A DNA stretch of 64,000 bases from Pseudomonas sp. CC6-YY-74 (GTDB lineage Bacteria; Pseudomonadota; Gammaproteobacteria; Pseudomonadales; Pseudomonadaceae): the NCBI RefSeq assembly GCF_002025205.1, contig NZ_CP019947.1, forward strand, positions 4,130,001 to 4,194,000, in the 5' to 3' direction. A program made the position numbers and the translations under genes. The notes under the pieces were generated by a model. That model worked only from the letters and a program-made list of their open reading frames with translations, ran no database searches and was not told where the DNA came from. This document shows positions 25,824 through 34,570 of the stretch, in pieces (within the stretch, counting starts at the first letter, position 1; the number at the start of each line of letters is the position of its first letter).

Positions 25824-25957
25824 CGAATTCGAAAGACAGTACCTGATAACACCGGACGGGCTTCGGCACGGAGAGGTTTCGACAGTTGTCATGGCCGTCG
25901 ATCCTTTTGCTGCATGTTCCGCCGGCGGGATAACAAGAATGATAAGGGGAACCCGCA

Positions 25958-27082
25958 ATGATGCGACATCCACGCGTTTGGATGAGCCTCCTGCTGTGTT
26001 TGGTATTCAGCTCGGCTCACGCTAGCTGGACGATCAACATGGCGCCCGGAGCTACTGAGGTCAGTCGCTCGGTGTTTGACTTGCACATGACCATTTTCTG
26101 GATCTGCGTCGCGATCGGCGTGGTGGTGTTCGGCGCGATGTTCTGGTCGATGCTGGTCCACCGCCGCTCCACGGGACAGCAGGCCGCGCACTTTCACGAA
26201 AGCACCACGGTGGAGATCCTCTGGACCGTGGTGCCGCTGGTGATTCTGGTGCTGATGGCGATCCCGGCGACCAAGACGCTGATCGACATCTACGACAGCT
26301 CGGAATCCGAGCTGGATATCCAGATCACCGGATACCAGTGGAAATGGCATTACAAATACCTGGGCCAGGACGTGGAGTTCTTCAGCAACCTGACCACTCC
26401 CCAAGACCAGATCAATAATAAAGCCGAGAAAGGCGAGCATTATCTGCTCGAGGTCGATGAGCCGATGGTGGTGCCGGTTGGCACCAAGGTACGCTTTCTG
26501 ATTACCTCCGCCGATGTGATCCATTCCTGGTGGGTGCCGGCCCTGGCTGTGAAGAAGGACGCCATTCCCGGCTTCGTCAATGAGTCCTGGACGCGGGTCG
26601 AGGAACCAGGGATCTATCGGGGTCAATGCGCCGAGCTGTGCGGCAAGGACCATGGCTTCATGCCGATCGTGGTCGAGGTCAAATCGAAGGAAGACTTCGC
26701 CCTCTGGCTGGCCGAGCGCAAACAGCTCGCGCTTGCCGAGAAGGAGCTGACCAGCAAGGAGTGGACCCAGGAAGAACTCCTGGCCCGTGGCGAAAAAGCC
26801 TACAACACCACATGTGCCGCTTGCCATCAGCCTACTGGTGAAGGCTTGCCACCGATGTTCCCGGCGCTCAAGGGCTCGGCCATCGCCACCGGCCCAGCCG
26901 CAGAACATATCGGCATGGTGGTCAACGGCAAGCCGGGCACTTCCATGGCCGCCTTCGGCAAGCAACTGTCGGAAGTCGACATTGCCGCGATCATCACCTA
27001 CGAACGCAACGCCTGGGGCAACAAAGTGGGTGACATGGTCACGCCACAAGACGTTCTCGCGTTCAAACAAGCTCAGGAGTAA
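25958..27082 (+). CDS. coxB: cytochrome c oxidase subunit II with a C-terminal haem c domain (aa3-type, caa3 form)
   Basis: This 374-residue subunit accepts electrons from cytochrome c at its CuA centre and passes them to subunit I. The N-terminus has a signal peptide and two transmembrane helices (about residues 40-65 and 83-105). The CuA ligands are His near residue 189 (VIHSWW), then Cys224, Cys228, His232 and Met235 in CAELCGKDHGFM. A fused cytochrome c domain follows, with CAACH at 286-290. The ATG is doubled (25958/25961) after AGGGGA. It is the first gene of coxB-coxA-ctaG-coxC. Confidence 0.96.
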   Translation: MMRHPRVWMSLLLCLVFSSAHASWTINMAPGATEVSRSVFDLHMTIFWICVAIGVVVFGAMFWSMLVHRRSTGQQAAHFHESTTVEILWTVVPLVILVLMAIPATKTLIDIYDSSESELDIQITGYQWKWHYKYLGQDVEFFSNLTTPQDQINNKAEKGEHYLLEVDEPMVVPVGTKVRFLITSADVIHSWWVPALAVKKDAIPGFVNESWTRVEEPGIYRGQCAELCGKDHGFMPIVVEVKSKEDFALWLAERKQLALAEKELTSKEWTQEELLARGEKAYNTTCAACHQPTGEGLPPMFPALKGSAIATGPAAEHIGMVVNGKPGTSMAAFGKQLSEVDIAAIITYERNAWGNKVGDMVTPQDVLAFKQAQE

Positions 27083-27086
27083 GGAC

Positions 27087-28691
27087 ATGAGTGCAGTGAT
27101 CGATACGGATCATAAAGATCATGGCCATGCCGGGGATGACCATCATCACGGCCCGGCCAAAGGTCTGATGCGTTGGGTGCTAACCACCAACCATAAAGAC
27201 ATCGGCACCATGTACCTGTGGTTCAGTTTCGCCATGTTCCTCCTCGGCGGCACCATGGCCATGGTGATTCGCGCCGAGTTGTTCCAGCCGGGTTTGCAGA
27301 TCGTGCAGCCTGAATTCTTCAACCAGATGACCACCATGCATGGCTTGATCATGGTCTTCGGTGCGGTGATGCCGGCCTTCGTCGGCCTGGCCAACTGGAT
27401 GATTCCGCTGATGATCGGCGCGCCGGACATGGCCTTGCCGCGGATGAACAACTTCAGCTTCTGGCTGCTGCCGGCGGCCTTCAGCATAATGGTCAGCACG
27501 TTGTTCATGGAGGGTGGCGGACCGAACTTCGGTTGGACCTTCTACGCACCGCTATCCACCACCTACGCGCCGGAAAGCGTGACCTTCTTCATCTTCGCCA
27601 TCCACCTGATGGGTATCAGTTCGATCATGGGCGCGATCAACGTGGTCGCCACCATCCTCAACCTGCGCGCCCCCGGCATGACCCTGATGAAGATGCCGCT
27701 GTTCGTCTGGACCTGGTTGATCACCGCCTTCCTGCTGATCGCGGTGATGCCAGTGTTGGCGGGCTGCGTGACCATGATGCTGATGGACATCCACTTCGGC
27801 ACCAGCTTCTTCAGCGCCGCCGGTGGCGGTGACCCGGTATTGTTCCAGCACGTGTTCTGGTTCTTCGGTCATCCCGAGGTGTACATCATGATCCTGCCGG
27901 CGTTCGGCGCGGTCAGTGCGATCATCCCGGCCTTCGCCCGCAAGCCGCTATTCGGTTATACCTCGATGGTCTATGCCACCGCATCGATCGCCTTCCTCTC
28001 GTTTATCGTCTGGGCGCACCACATGTTCACCGTTGGCATACCGCTGACCGGCGAGCTGTTCTTCATGTATGCCACCCTGCTGATCGCCGTGCCCACCGGA
28101 GTTAAGGTGTTCAACTGGGCGAGTACCATGTGGCGGGGGTCGATGACCTTCGAGACGCCGATGCTGTTCGCCGTGGCGTTCGTCATTCTGTTCACCATTG
28201 GCGGTTTCTCCGGACTGATGCTGGCCATCGCCCCGGCGGACTTCCAGTACCACGACACCTACTTCGTGGTGGCGCACTTCCACTACGTACTGGTACCGGG
28301 AGCGATCTTCGGCATCTTCGCCTCGGCCTACTTCTGGCTACCGAAGTGGACCGGCCATATGTATGACGAGACCCTCGGTAAGCTGCACTTCTGGATGAGC
28401 TTCGTCGGCATGAACATGGCGTTCTTCCCCATGCACTTCGTCGGCCTGGCCGGCATGCCACGGCGGATCCCCGACTACAACATGATGTTCGCCAACTTCA
28501 ACATGGTCTCGAGCATCGGTGCCTTCATGTTCGGCGCGACCCAGTTGCTGTTCCTGTTCATCGTCATCAAGTGCATCCGTGGCGGCAAGCCGGCCGCGGC
28601 CAAGCCCTGGGATGGCGCCGAAGGTCTGGAGTGGACGGTGCCGTCGCCAGCGCCTTACCACACCTTCCAGACTCCGCCGGACGTGAAGTGA
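27087..28691 (+). CDS. coxA: cytochrome c oxidase subunit I
   Basis: This 534-residue subunit carries haem a and the haem a3-CuB oxygen-reducing site, and pumps protons. It has twelve or so membrane helices. Diagnostic segments are MHGLIMVFGAVMPAF (haem a His), FWFFGHPEVYIMILPAFG (CuB His and the cross-linked Tyr), WAHHMFTVG (the CuB His pair) and HDTYFVVAHFHYVL (haem a3 and haem a His). The N-terminus is His-rich (DHKDHGHAGDDHHHG) before the first helix. The start at 27087 follows GGAGTAAGGAC. A frame opening at 26787 lies within coxB and is spurious. Confidence 0.97.
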   Translation: MSAVIDTDHKDHGHAGDDHHHGPAKGLMRWVLTTNHKDIGTMYLWFSFAMFLLGGTMAMVIRAELFQPGLQIVQPEFFNQMTTMHGLIMVFGAVMPAFVGLANWMIPLMIGAPDMALPRMNNFSFWLLPAAFSIMVSTLFMEGGGPNFGWTFYAPLSTTYAPESVTFFIFAIHLMGISSIMGAINVVATILNLRAPGMTLMKMPLFVWTWLITAFLLIAVMPVLAGCVTMMLMDIHFGTSFFSAAGGGDPVLFQHVFWFFGHPEVYIMILPAFGAVSAIIPAFARKPLFGYTSMVYATASIAFLSFIVWAHHMFTVGIPLTGELFFMYATLLIAVPTGVKVFNWASTMWRGSMTFETPMLFAVAFVILFTIGGFSGLMLAIAPADFQYHDTYFVVAHFHYVLVPGAIFGIFASAYFWLPKWTGHMYDETLGKLHFWMSFVGMNMAFFPMHFVGLAGMPRRIPDYNMMFANFNMVSSIGAFMFGATQLLFLFIVIKCIRGGKPAAAKPWDGAEGLEWTVPSPAPYHTFQTPPDVK

Positions 28692-28768
28692 TGAACCTCT
28701 GCGAAGACCCAGTTCGCCAGGCACGTTTGGCCGCTGACCGGCCCACCCTGCGAGCCGACTATGAGTGA
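28691..28768 (+). CDS. possible 25-residue peptide linking coxA to ctaG
   Basis: An ATG overlaps the coxA stop by one base (TGATG at 28689-28693). The 25-codon frame ends with a TGA at 28766-28768, 8 bp inside ctaG, whose own ATG is at 28761. The peptide, beginning MNLCEDPVRQARLAADR, is hydrophilic with one cysteine and no membrane segment. The double overlap would let ribosomes move from coxA to ctaG without dissociating. It may be a coupling device or a small assembly factor. No homology is recognised. Confidence 0.4.
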   Translation: MNLCEDPVRQARLAADRPTLRADYE

Positions 28769-29312
28769 GGCCCTGGCCATCCGTCGTCTGGTCATCCGCT
28801 TAGTGCTGGTGGTGGTGGGGATGTTCGGCTTTGGTTTCGCCCTGGTACCGATCTACGACGTGATGTGCCAGGCCTTCGGCATTAACGGTAAAACCGCCGG
28901 GGTCTATGAGGCCGGGCAGCAAAGCGTGGACCAGTCGCGTCAGGTGCGGGTGCAGTTTCTCGCCACCAATGCGGCCGATATGGCCTGGGAGTTCCGCCCG
29001 CTGGGCGATGAAGTGACGGTGCATCCGGGTGAAAGCACGCAGATGTTATTCGTCGCGCACAACCCTACGGACAAGCCGATGACTGCTCAGGCGATTCCCA
29101 GTATTGCCCCCTCCAAGGCGGCGGCGTATTTCCACAAGACCGAGTGTTTCTGCTTTACCCAGCAGGTTCTGCAGCCCGGTGAGCGTATTGAAATGCCGGT
29201 ACGTTTTATCGTCGATCGAGATTTACCCGCAGATGTGCGCCACCTGACCCTGGCTTACACTCTGTTCGATATCACTGCGAGTAAACCGCCTGTAGCCCAG
29301 GTGGGCCAATAA
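28761..29312 (+). CDS. ctaG: cytochrome c oxidase assembly protein CtaG (Cox11)
   Basis: This 183-residue membrane-anchored copper chaperone delivers Cu to the CuB site of subunit I. It has one N-terminal transmembrane helix (residues about 8-30, with GFALVPIYDVMCQAFG). A periplasmic immunoglobulin-like domain bears the copper-binding CFCF motif in KTECFCFTQQVL, and the domain ends with VRFIVDRDLP. It sits between coxA and coxC, as is usual in Pseudomonas. Confidence 0.95.
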   Translation: MSEALAIRRLVIRLVLVVVGMFGFGFALVPIYDVMCQAFGINGKTAGVYEAGQQSVDQSRQVRVQFLATNAADMAWEFRPLGDEVTVHPGESTQMLFVAHNPTDKPMTAQAIPSIAPSKAAAYFHKTECFCFTQQVLQPGERIEMPVRFIVDRDLPADVRHLTLAYTLFDITASKPPVAQVGQ

Positions 29313-29323
29313 GGAGAATAAAG

Positions 29324-30211
29324 ATGGCAGCTCATGAGCAGTACTACGTTCCGGCCCAGAGCAAGTGGCCGATTATCGCCACTATCGGCTTGCTGATCAC
29401 GGTCGTCGGGCTCTCCACCTGGTTCAACGATATGAAGGCCGAGCGGGCCGACTCCAACGGCCCGTTGATCTTCTTCGTTGGTGGCCTGTTCCTCGCCTAC
29501 ATGCTGTTCGGCTGGTTCGGTACCGTGATCAAGGAAGGCAGTTCAGGCCTGTACAGCGCGCAGATGGATCGCTCGTTCCGCTGGGGCATGAGCTGGTTCA
29601 TTTTTTCCGAGGTGATGTTCTTCGCCGCGTTCTTCGGCGTGCTGTTCTACGTGCGCACCTGGGCCGGGCCCTGGCTGGGCGGCGAAGGCGACAAAGGCAT
29701 TGCCAACATGCTCTGGCCGGGTTTCGAGTACAGCTGGCCGTTGCTCAACACGCCGGATCCCAAACTCTACCCGGCCCCCAGCGGGGTCATCAGCGCCTGG
29801 GGTCTGCCGTTGCTCAACACCGTGCTGCTGGTGAGTTCCAGCTTCACCCTGACCTTCGCCCACCATGCCCTGCGCAAGAACCAGCGCAAGCCGCTGACAC
29901 TCTGGCTGGCGTTGACTCTGGTACTCGGCGCGGCGTTCCTGGTGTTCCAGGCCGAAGAGTATATCCATGCCTACACCGAACTCGGCTTGACCCTGGGCTC
30001 GGGCATCTATGGCGCGACCTTCTTCATGCTCACCGGTTTTCACGGCGCCCATGTCACCTTGGGGGCGATCATGCTGACGGTGATGCTGGTCCGCGTCGTG
30101 CGTGGCCACTTCAGCCCCGAACAGCACTTCGGCTTCGAGGCGGCCGCCTGGTACTGGCACTTCGTCGACGTGGTGTGGCTCGGCTTGTTTACGTTCGTTT
30201 ATGTACTCTGA
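29324..30211 (+). CDS. coxC: cytochrome c oxidase subunit III
   Basis: This 295-residue integral membrane subunit has seven predicted helices. It stabilises the oxidase and may guide oxygen entry and proton uptake. Typical segments are MSWFIFSEVMFFAAFF and the C-terminal AAWYWHFVDVVWLGLFTFVY. It starts at ATG 29324 after AAGGAG, 11 bp past ctaG, so the four cox genes are one operon. A small opposing gene follows. Confidence 0.96.
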   Translation: MAAHEQYYVPAQSKWPIIATIGLLITVVGLSTWFNDMKAERADSNGPLIFFVGGLFLAYMLFGWFGTVIKEGSSGLYSAQMDRSFRWGMSWFIFSEVMFFAAFFGVLFYVRTWAGPWLGGEGDKGIANMLWPGFEYSWPLLNTPDPKLYPAPSGVISAWGLPLLNTVLLVSSSFTLTFAHHALRKNQRKPLTLWLALTLVLGAAFLVFQAEEYIHAYTELGLTLGSGIYGATFFMLTGFHGAHVTLGAIMLTVMLVRVVRGHFSPEQHFGFEAAAWYWHFVDVVWLGLFTFVYVL

Positions 30212-30263
30212 TCCGCGCGGCCTAGGAAAAGCGGCAGGAAGGGGGTAGGCGTGTGACCGGTGC

Positions 30264-30467
30264 CTACCACGTCACCTGGGGCGCCAGTTGGCCGCTATAG
30301 AAGCCCCAGGCAATGAGGGCTACAGTCAGGGCGGTGAGCGTGACCCGAACGGTCAGGGAATTGACCACTCGGGAAGAGCGACCCTCGTCCTTGACCAGGA
30401 AAAAAAGACCGCTGAACAAGCTGACCACTGTAGCGAGTAGCAAGAGGACGATCGCGATCTTGAGCAT
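30264..30467 (-). CDS. twin-transmembrane protein, DUF2909 family
   Basis: This 67-residue protein has two hydrophobic helices (residues about 3-22 and 43-60) separated by a charged loop (VKDEGRSSRVVNSL), ending APQVTW. The pattern matches the small DUF2909 proteins encoded beside cox genes in Pseudomonas. The start at 30467 has GGAG 7 bases upstream. The longer frame to 30839 lies antisense to SURF1 and is not real. It is antiparallel to its neighbours. A role in oxidase assembly is inferred only from position. Confidence 0.83.
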   Translation of the reverse strand: MLKIAIVLLLLATVVSLFSGLFFLVKDEGRSSRVVNSLTVRVTLTALTVALIAWGFYSGQLAPQVTW

Positions 30468-30542
30468 GGGTAACTCCGGGGGGAGAGGAATGTGTTGCAG
30501 ATGCAGTATAACCAGCTTGACCCGGGCTTCGGGGCGCGCGCG

Positions 30543-31274
30543 ATGAGCGCTTTTCGCCCTGGCTGGTTGCCCAGTCTGCTGGTGCTGATGCTGTTCCCTA
30601 CGCTTATCGGCCTGGGTTTCTGGCAGCTGGCACGCGCCGAAGAAAAGCGCGAATTGTTGGCCGTCCATCAAGCGCAGCAGCTGGCCACACCTATTGCTAT
30701 CGCCGAACTCGAGAACCATGCAACTCTTGCCTATGTGCGGGTAAAACTGCAGGGCTACTTCGATGCGCAGCACAGTTTTTTGCTGGATAACCGCACCCGT
30801 GATGGCCAGGCGGGCGTCGAAGTCCTGCAACCCTTTCATGATCAGGCCAGCGGTCTCTGGCTGTTGCTCAATCGCGGCTGGCTGCCTTGGCCGGATCGCC
30901 GCATAACCCCGACTTTCGCCACCCCAGATACGCCGCTGCGCCTACAGGCCTCGGTATACGTGTCCCTGGGCGATGGCTTGCAACTGCAGCAGGGACCGCA
31001 GGGCAGTGCCTGGCCACGTTTGATCAGCGCGGTCAAACCGGACGAAATCTGGCGCCAGTTGGGGCGCGTGGGCCTGAGCCATGAGGTGCGTCTGGCCCCC
31101 GGGCCTGGGTCTTTTCGGGTCGACTGGCCGGTGATCGCCATGAGCCCGGATAAACACCTGGGCTATGCTTTTCAATGGTTCGCTTTGGCAACGGCTTTGC
31201 TCGGCCTGTTCATCTATTTAGGTTTGTATAACGCGCGGGAGACTCGCCATGAACCCAGCCACCACTCTTCCTGA
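30543..31274 (+). CDS. SURF1 family cytochrome oxidase assembly protein
   Basis: This protein of about 243 residues has the SURF1 layout: an N-terminal helix (LPSLLVLMLFPTLIGLGFWQ, then LARAEEKREL), a large periplasmic domain containing LLDNRTRDGQAGVEVLQPF and LLNRGWLPW, and a C-terminal helix (GYAFQWFALATALLGLFIYL). SURF1 helps insert haem a into subunit I. The start is uncertain: ATG 30543 gives the usual N-terminus, while GTG 30492 and ATG 30501 are in frame upstream and nearer to a GGGAGAGG. The 3' end overlaps the next gene by 26 bp. Confidence 0.92.
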   Translation: MSAFRPGWLPSLLVLMLFPTLIGLGFWQLARAEEKRELLAVHQAQQLATPIAIAELENHATLAYVRVKLQGYFDAQHSFLLDNRTRDGQAGVEVLQPFHDQASGLWLLLNRGWLPWPDRRITPTFATPDTPLRLQASVYVSLGDGLQLQQGPQGSAWPRLISAVKPDEIWRQLGRVGLSHEVRLAPGPGSFRVDWPVIAMSPDKHLGYAFQWFALATALLGLFIYLGLYNARETRHEPSHHSS

Positions 31275-31833
31275 AGTGTCGCCCAGCCGTCGTCGGCGCG
31301 GTCGCCTGCAGCTGATCATGATTCTCGCCGTGGTTATCGGGCCGATGATCCTGGCCAGCGCCATGTACCAGTGGCGCTTCTGGGTCCCGGAAACCCGCAA
31401 CTACCACGGCGAGTTGATTGGCACCGGCCAGTCCCGTGCTGATCTCGGTGTCACGGGTGCGCCGGAGGAGCGCTGGCAGTTGCTGGTGACAGTCCCGGGT
31501 GCCTGCGATACGGATTGCAAGCAACTGGTGTTCCTCGCGCGGCAGATTCATATCGGTCTCAATCGTGATACCGCACGGGCCTCACATGCCGTGGCCAGCA
31601 GCCAACCCTTGGCCGAGGACTATGACGCGCTGCTGCGCCGCGAATATCCGCAGTTGGCCCGCTATCAACTCGAGCTCCAGGCCTATGGCGAAGTCGCCGG
31701 CAAAGCCGAAGGGGCACAGCTGTGGATAGTCGATCCGCGTGGCAATCTGGTGCTGCGCTATGGCAGCCGTAGCAAGGGCAAGGCGATTCTCAACGACTTA
31801 CGCCATTTGCTGAAGATTTCCCAGATCGGCTGA
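31249..31833 (+). CDS. membrane-anchored oxidase-assembly-associated protein (PA0111-like, thioredoxin-fold-like)
   Basis: This 194-residue protein has a basic N-terminus, one transmembrane helix (residues about 21-40) and a periplasmic domain. The domain carries CDTDCKQLVFLARQIHIGLNR, a CxxxC pair placed as in SCO-like copper or thiol proteins, and ends LWIVDPRGNLVLRYG, which resembles the closing strands of a thioredoxin fold. It overlaps SURF1 and precedes ctaA in the oxidase assembly cluster. I infer a copper or redox role in oxidase maturation. That is not established. Confidence 0.83.
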   Translation: MNPATTLPEVSPSRRRRGRLQLIMILAVVIGPMILASAMYQWRFWVPETRNYHGELIGTGQSRADLGVTGAPEERWQLLVTVPGACDTDCKQLVFLARQIHIGLNRDTARASHAVASSQPLAEDYDALLRREYPQLARYQLELQAYGEVAGKAEGAQLWIVDPRGNLVLRYGSRSKGKAILNDLRHLLKISQIG

Positions 31834-31861
31834 TCTCGACGACGGCACAAGGAGTACCACG

Positions 31862-32962
31862 ATGGTCAAACCCGGATACCGCCTTGCCTTGTTCGCCACC
31901 GTCCTGGCCGGGGTGGTAGTGCTGCTCGGTGCCTACACCCGGCTGACTCACGCGGGCTTGGGTTGTCCGGATTGGCCAGGCTGCTACGGTTTTCTCGCGG
32001 TGCCCATGAGCGAGCACAAGCAGGCACTGGCCGAGGTGCGTTTCCCCGAGGCGCCGGTGGAAGTGGCCAAGGGCTGGTACGAGATGGTCCATCGCTATTT
32101 TGCCGGCAGCCTCGGCCTGGTGATTCTGGGGCTTGCTGCACAGGCGCTGCGCCGTCGCGGCGAGCCGGGGCAGCCGTTGAAATTGCCGTTGTTGCTGCTC
32201 GGCCTGGTGATCCTGCAAGGCGCCTTCGGCATGTGGACGGTGACCCTCAAGCTCTGGCCACAAGTGGTTTCCGCCCATTTGCTCGGCGGCTTTGCCACCC
32301 TCAGCCTGCTGTTCCTCCTGACCTTGCGCCTGTCTGGTGCGGCGCCGCCAATGCCCACGCTTTCCGCCCGCCTGCGCGGTCTGGCTGCGATCAGCCTGCT
32401 GCTGGTGATCGGACAGATTGCCCTCGGCGGCTGGGTCAGCAGCAATTACGCGGCGGTTGCCTGCGTGGACCTGCCGACCTGTCACGGCGAATGGTGGCCG
32501 GCGATGGATTTCGCCAACGGCTTTCATCTTACCCAGCATATCGGTCCGAACTACTTAGGCGGCCAGCTCGACAGCGACGCACGCACGGCCATCCACATGA
32601 CCCATCGTCTGGGTGCGCTGGTGGTGACTCTGATCCTGCTGCTGCTGGCCTGGCGACTGCGCCGCACCGGCTTGTCGCGTCTGGCCGGCGGGCTGCTGTT
32701 GGCGCTGGGCGTGCAGGTCAGCCTGGGTATCAGTAACGTGATTTTCCATCTGCCGCTGCCGGTGGCAGTGGCGCATAACGCCGGTGGTGCGCTATTGCTG
32801 TTGACGCTGGTGTTAGTTAACTACCGGGTGCGCTTGAACTCCCATAGCAGCCAGCTTGCTGTGGTCCGGCATTCTGGCGATCCAGGCGTGCGGCAACACA
32901 ACGCCGGGACGCCGGATCGCCAGCAAGGACTAAGCGTCCCCCTGGCTCCTACAGGTCAATAA
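31862..32962 (+). CDS. ctaA: haem A synthase (COX15/CtaA family)
   Basis: This 366-residue membrane enzyme oxidises the C8 methyl of haem O to the formyl group of haem A. It has eight transmembrane helices. Conserved histidines are in YTRLTHAGLGCPDWPGCYG, the VHRYFAG segment, VSAHLLGG, MTHRLGALV and VAHNAGGALLL, with a periplasmic CVDLPTCHGEWW cysteine pair. The last 40 or so residues are hydrophilic and unlike the family. They are encoded by a REP-like repeat, so the natural C-terminus was probably close to VNYRVRLN. It starts after AAGGAGTACCACG. Confidence 0.94.
   Translation: MVKPGYRLALFATVLAGVVVLLGAYTRLTHAGLGCPDWPGCYGFLAVPMSEHKQALAEVRFPEAPVEVAKGWYEMVHRYFAGSLGLVILGLAAQALRRRGEPGQPLKLPLLLLGLVILQGAFGMWTVTLKLWPQVVSAHLLGGFATLSLLFLLTLRLSGAAPPMPTLSARLRGLAAISLLLVIGQIALGGWVSSNYAAVACVDLPTCHGEWWPAMDFANGFHLTQHIGPNYLGGQLDSDARTAIHMTHRLGALVVTLILLLLAWRLRRTGLSRLAGGLLLALGVQVSLGISNVIFHLPLPVAVAHNAGGALLLLTLVLVNYRVRLNSHSSQLAVVRHSGDPGVRQHNAGTPDRQQGLSVPLAPTGQ
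32840..32955. repeat. REP-like palindromic element at the 3' end of ctaA
   Basis: The segment contains CAGCCAGCTTGCTG and CTGGCGATCC on the left, and GGATCGCCAGCAAGG and TGGCTCCTACAGG on the right, in inverted order. Elements of this kind, with GCAAGC/GCTTGC cores, ATCGCCAGC arms and a CTCCTACAGG end, are common intergenic palindromes in Pseudomonas. Here it overlaps the last codons and stop of ctaA. The outer right arm carries an extra ACTAAGCGTCCCCC block. Confidence 0.75.
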
Positions 32963-32983
32963 AGAACAACAAGGAGAGACCGT

Positions 32984-33883
32984 ATGGCTACTCTACTGCG
33001 CGAACAACATGCTCACGCCAGCTGGCGCGACTACCTGGAGCTGACCAAGCCGCGGGTGGTAGTGCTGATGCTGATTACATCCTTGGTCGGCATGTTCCTC
33101 GCGACCCGTGCTGGCGTGCCCTGGACGGTATTGATTTTCGGCAACCTGGGTATCGGTCTGTGTGCCGGAGGGGCGGCGGCCGTCAACCATGTGGTGGACC
33201 GGCGCATCGACTCGATCATGGCGCGCACCCACAAACGCCCGCTGGCCGAAGGCCGGGTCACTCCGCTGGCGGCGCTCAGCTTCGCCCTGCTGTTGGCGGT
33301 GGCGGGCCTTAGCCTGCTGTTGACCTTCACCAATGAACTGGCCGCCTGGCTGACCCTCGCTTCGCTGCTCGGCTATGCGGTGATCTACACCGGCTTTCTC
33401 AAGCGCGCCACACCGCAGAACATCGTCATCGGCGGCCTGGCCGGTGCGGCACCGCCGCTGCTGGGCTGGGTCGCGGTTACCGGCGAGCTGACCGCCGAGC
33501 CGCTGCTGCTGATGCTGATTATCTTCGCCTGGACCCCGCCGCATTTCTGGGCCCTGGCCATTCACCGCAAGGCCGAATACGCCAAAGCCAACATCCCGAT
33601 GCTGCCGGTGACCCATGGCGAGCACTACACCAAGGTGCACATCCTGCTCTACACCCTGGTGATGTTTGCCGTGACCCTGCTGCCCTACGCCATTCACATG
33701 AGCGGCCTGCTCTATCTGGTCTGCGCCATCGGCCTGGGCGCGCGCTTTTTGCACTGGGCCTGGGTGCTGTACCGTGACAGCAAACCGCACGCGGCGATCA
33801 ATACCTTCAAATACAGCATCTGGTATCTTTTCTCGTTGTTTATCGCCCTGCTGGTCGATCACTACCTGCTGTTCAACCTGTAA
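32984..33883 (+). CDS. ctaB: protohaem IX farnesyltransferase (haem O synthase)
   Basis: This 299-residue UbiA-superfamily prenyltransferase adds a farnesyl group to haem B to give haem O, the substrate of CtaA. The aspartate-rich motif is in NHVVDRRIDSIMARTHKRPL (residues about 65-85), and the second, DxxxD-like polar loop is in AEYAKANIPMLPVTHGEHY. It has eight or nine membrane helices and the usual N-terminal YLELTKPRVVVL. It starts 21 bp after ctaA behind AAGGAG. Together ctaA and ctaB supply haem A for the oxidase encoded upstream. Confidence 0.95.
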   Translation: MATLLREQHAHASWRDYLELTKPRVVVLMLITSLVGMFLATRAGVPWTVLIFGNLGIGLCAGGAAAVNHVVDRRIDSIMARTHKRPLAEGRVTPLAALSFALLLAVAGLSLLLTFTNELAAWLTLASLLGYAVIYTGFLKRATPQNIVIGGLAGAAPPLLGWVAVTGELTAEPLLLMLIIFAWTPPHFWALAIHRKAEYAKANIPMLPVTHGEHYTKVHILLYTLVMFAVTLLPYAIHMSGLLYLVCAIGLGARFLHWAWVLYRDSKPHAAINTFKYSIWYLFSLFIALLVDHYLLFNL

Positions 33884-33894
33884 TCGTTGGTGCT

Positions 33895-34530
33895 ATGACC
33901 CGTACTCAGAAAACCGTTTTCATTCTCGTTGCCGTGGTTGCGCTGGTGCTCGGCTTGACCGTCAACAAGGTGCTGAGCAACAAGGGCCAGGCCGACCCGA
34001 CCGCGCTGCTCGATGCCGGCATCGTCCTGCTGCCACAGAGTCGCACGCTGCCTGAGCTGAGCTTCGTCGATCAGAATGGCCAGACCTTTAACGTCGATCA
34101 GTTCGAGGATAAGTGGAGCCTGCTGTTTTTCGGCTACACCTTCTGCCCGGACATCTGCCCGGCTACGCTCGCCCAGCTGCGCCAGCTGCAAGACCAGCTG
34201 CCGGAACAGGCCCGCGCCAACCTGCAGGTGATGCTGGTCAGCGTCGATCCCAACCGCGACACGCCGGAGCAGTTGAAGAAATACCTCGACTACTTCGATG
34301 CCGGATTTGTCGGCCTGACCGCCGAGGAAACCACCCTGCAGAAATTCGCCAATGCGCTGAGCATTCCCTATATTCCGGCCGATACCAGCAAGGAAAACTA
34401 CACCGTCGACCACAGCGGCAACCTGGTGATCATCGGCCCGGACGGCACCCAACGCGGCTTTATCCGCGCGCCGTTGAACAACGCAAAGCTGGCGGTACAA
34501 CTACCGGGGCTGGTTACGCCACTGAATTGA
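33895..34530 (+). CDS. senC: SCO1/SenC family copper chaperone
   Basis: This 211-residue membrane-anchored thioredoxin-fold protein supplies copper or reduces cysteines for the CuA site of CoxB. It has a single N-terminal helix (residues about 7-25), the CxxxC motif Cys84/Cys88 in GYTFCPDICPATLAQL, and the copper-ligand His173 in TVDHSGNLVIIGP. It begins 11 bp after ctaB and closes the oxidase biogenesis cluster. Confidence 0.94.
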   Translation: MTRTQKTVFILVAVVALVLGLTVNKVLSNKGQADPTALLDAGIVLLPQSRTLPELSFVDQNGQTFNVDQFEDKWSLLFFGYTFCPDICPATLAQLRQLQDQLPEQARANLQVMLVSVDPNRDTPEQLKKYLDYFDAGFVGLTAEETTLQKFANALSIPYIPADTSKENYTVDHSGNLVIIGPDGTQRGFIRAPLNNAKLAVQLPGLVTPLN

Positions 34531-34570
34531 TTGGTGGGTCGGGCCGCGTAGCTGACAATCCATCGCCGAG

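Noticed and set aside
25765..26025. 86-codon frame overlapping the coxB start
   Set aside because: It overlaps the coxB signal peptide in another frame, lacks a ribosome site, and has no recognisable features. The DNA is better explained as promoter and leader.
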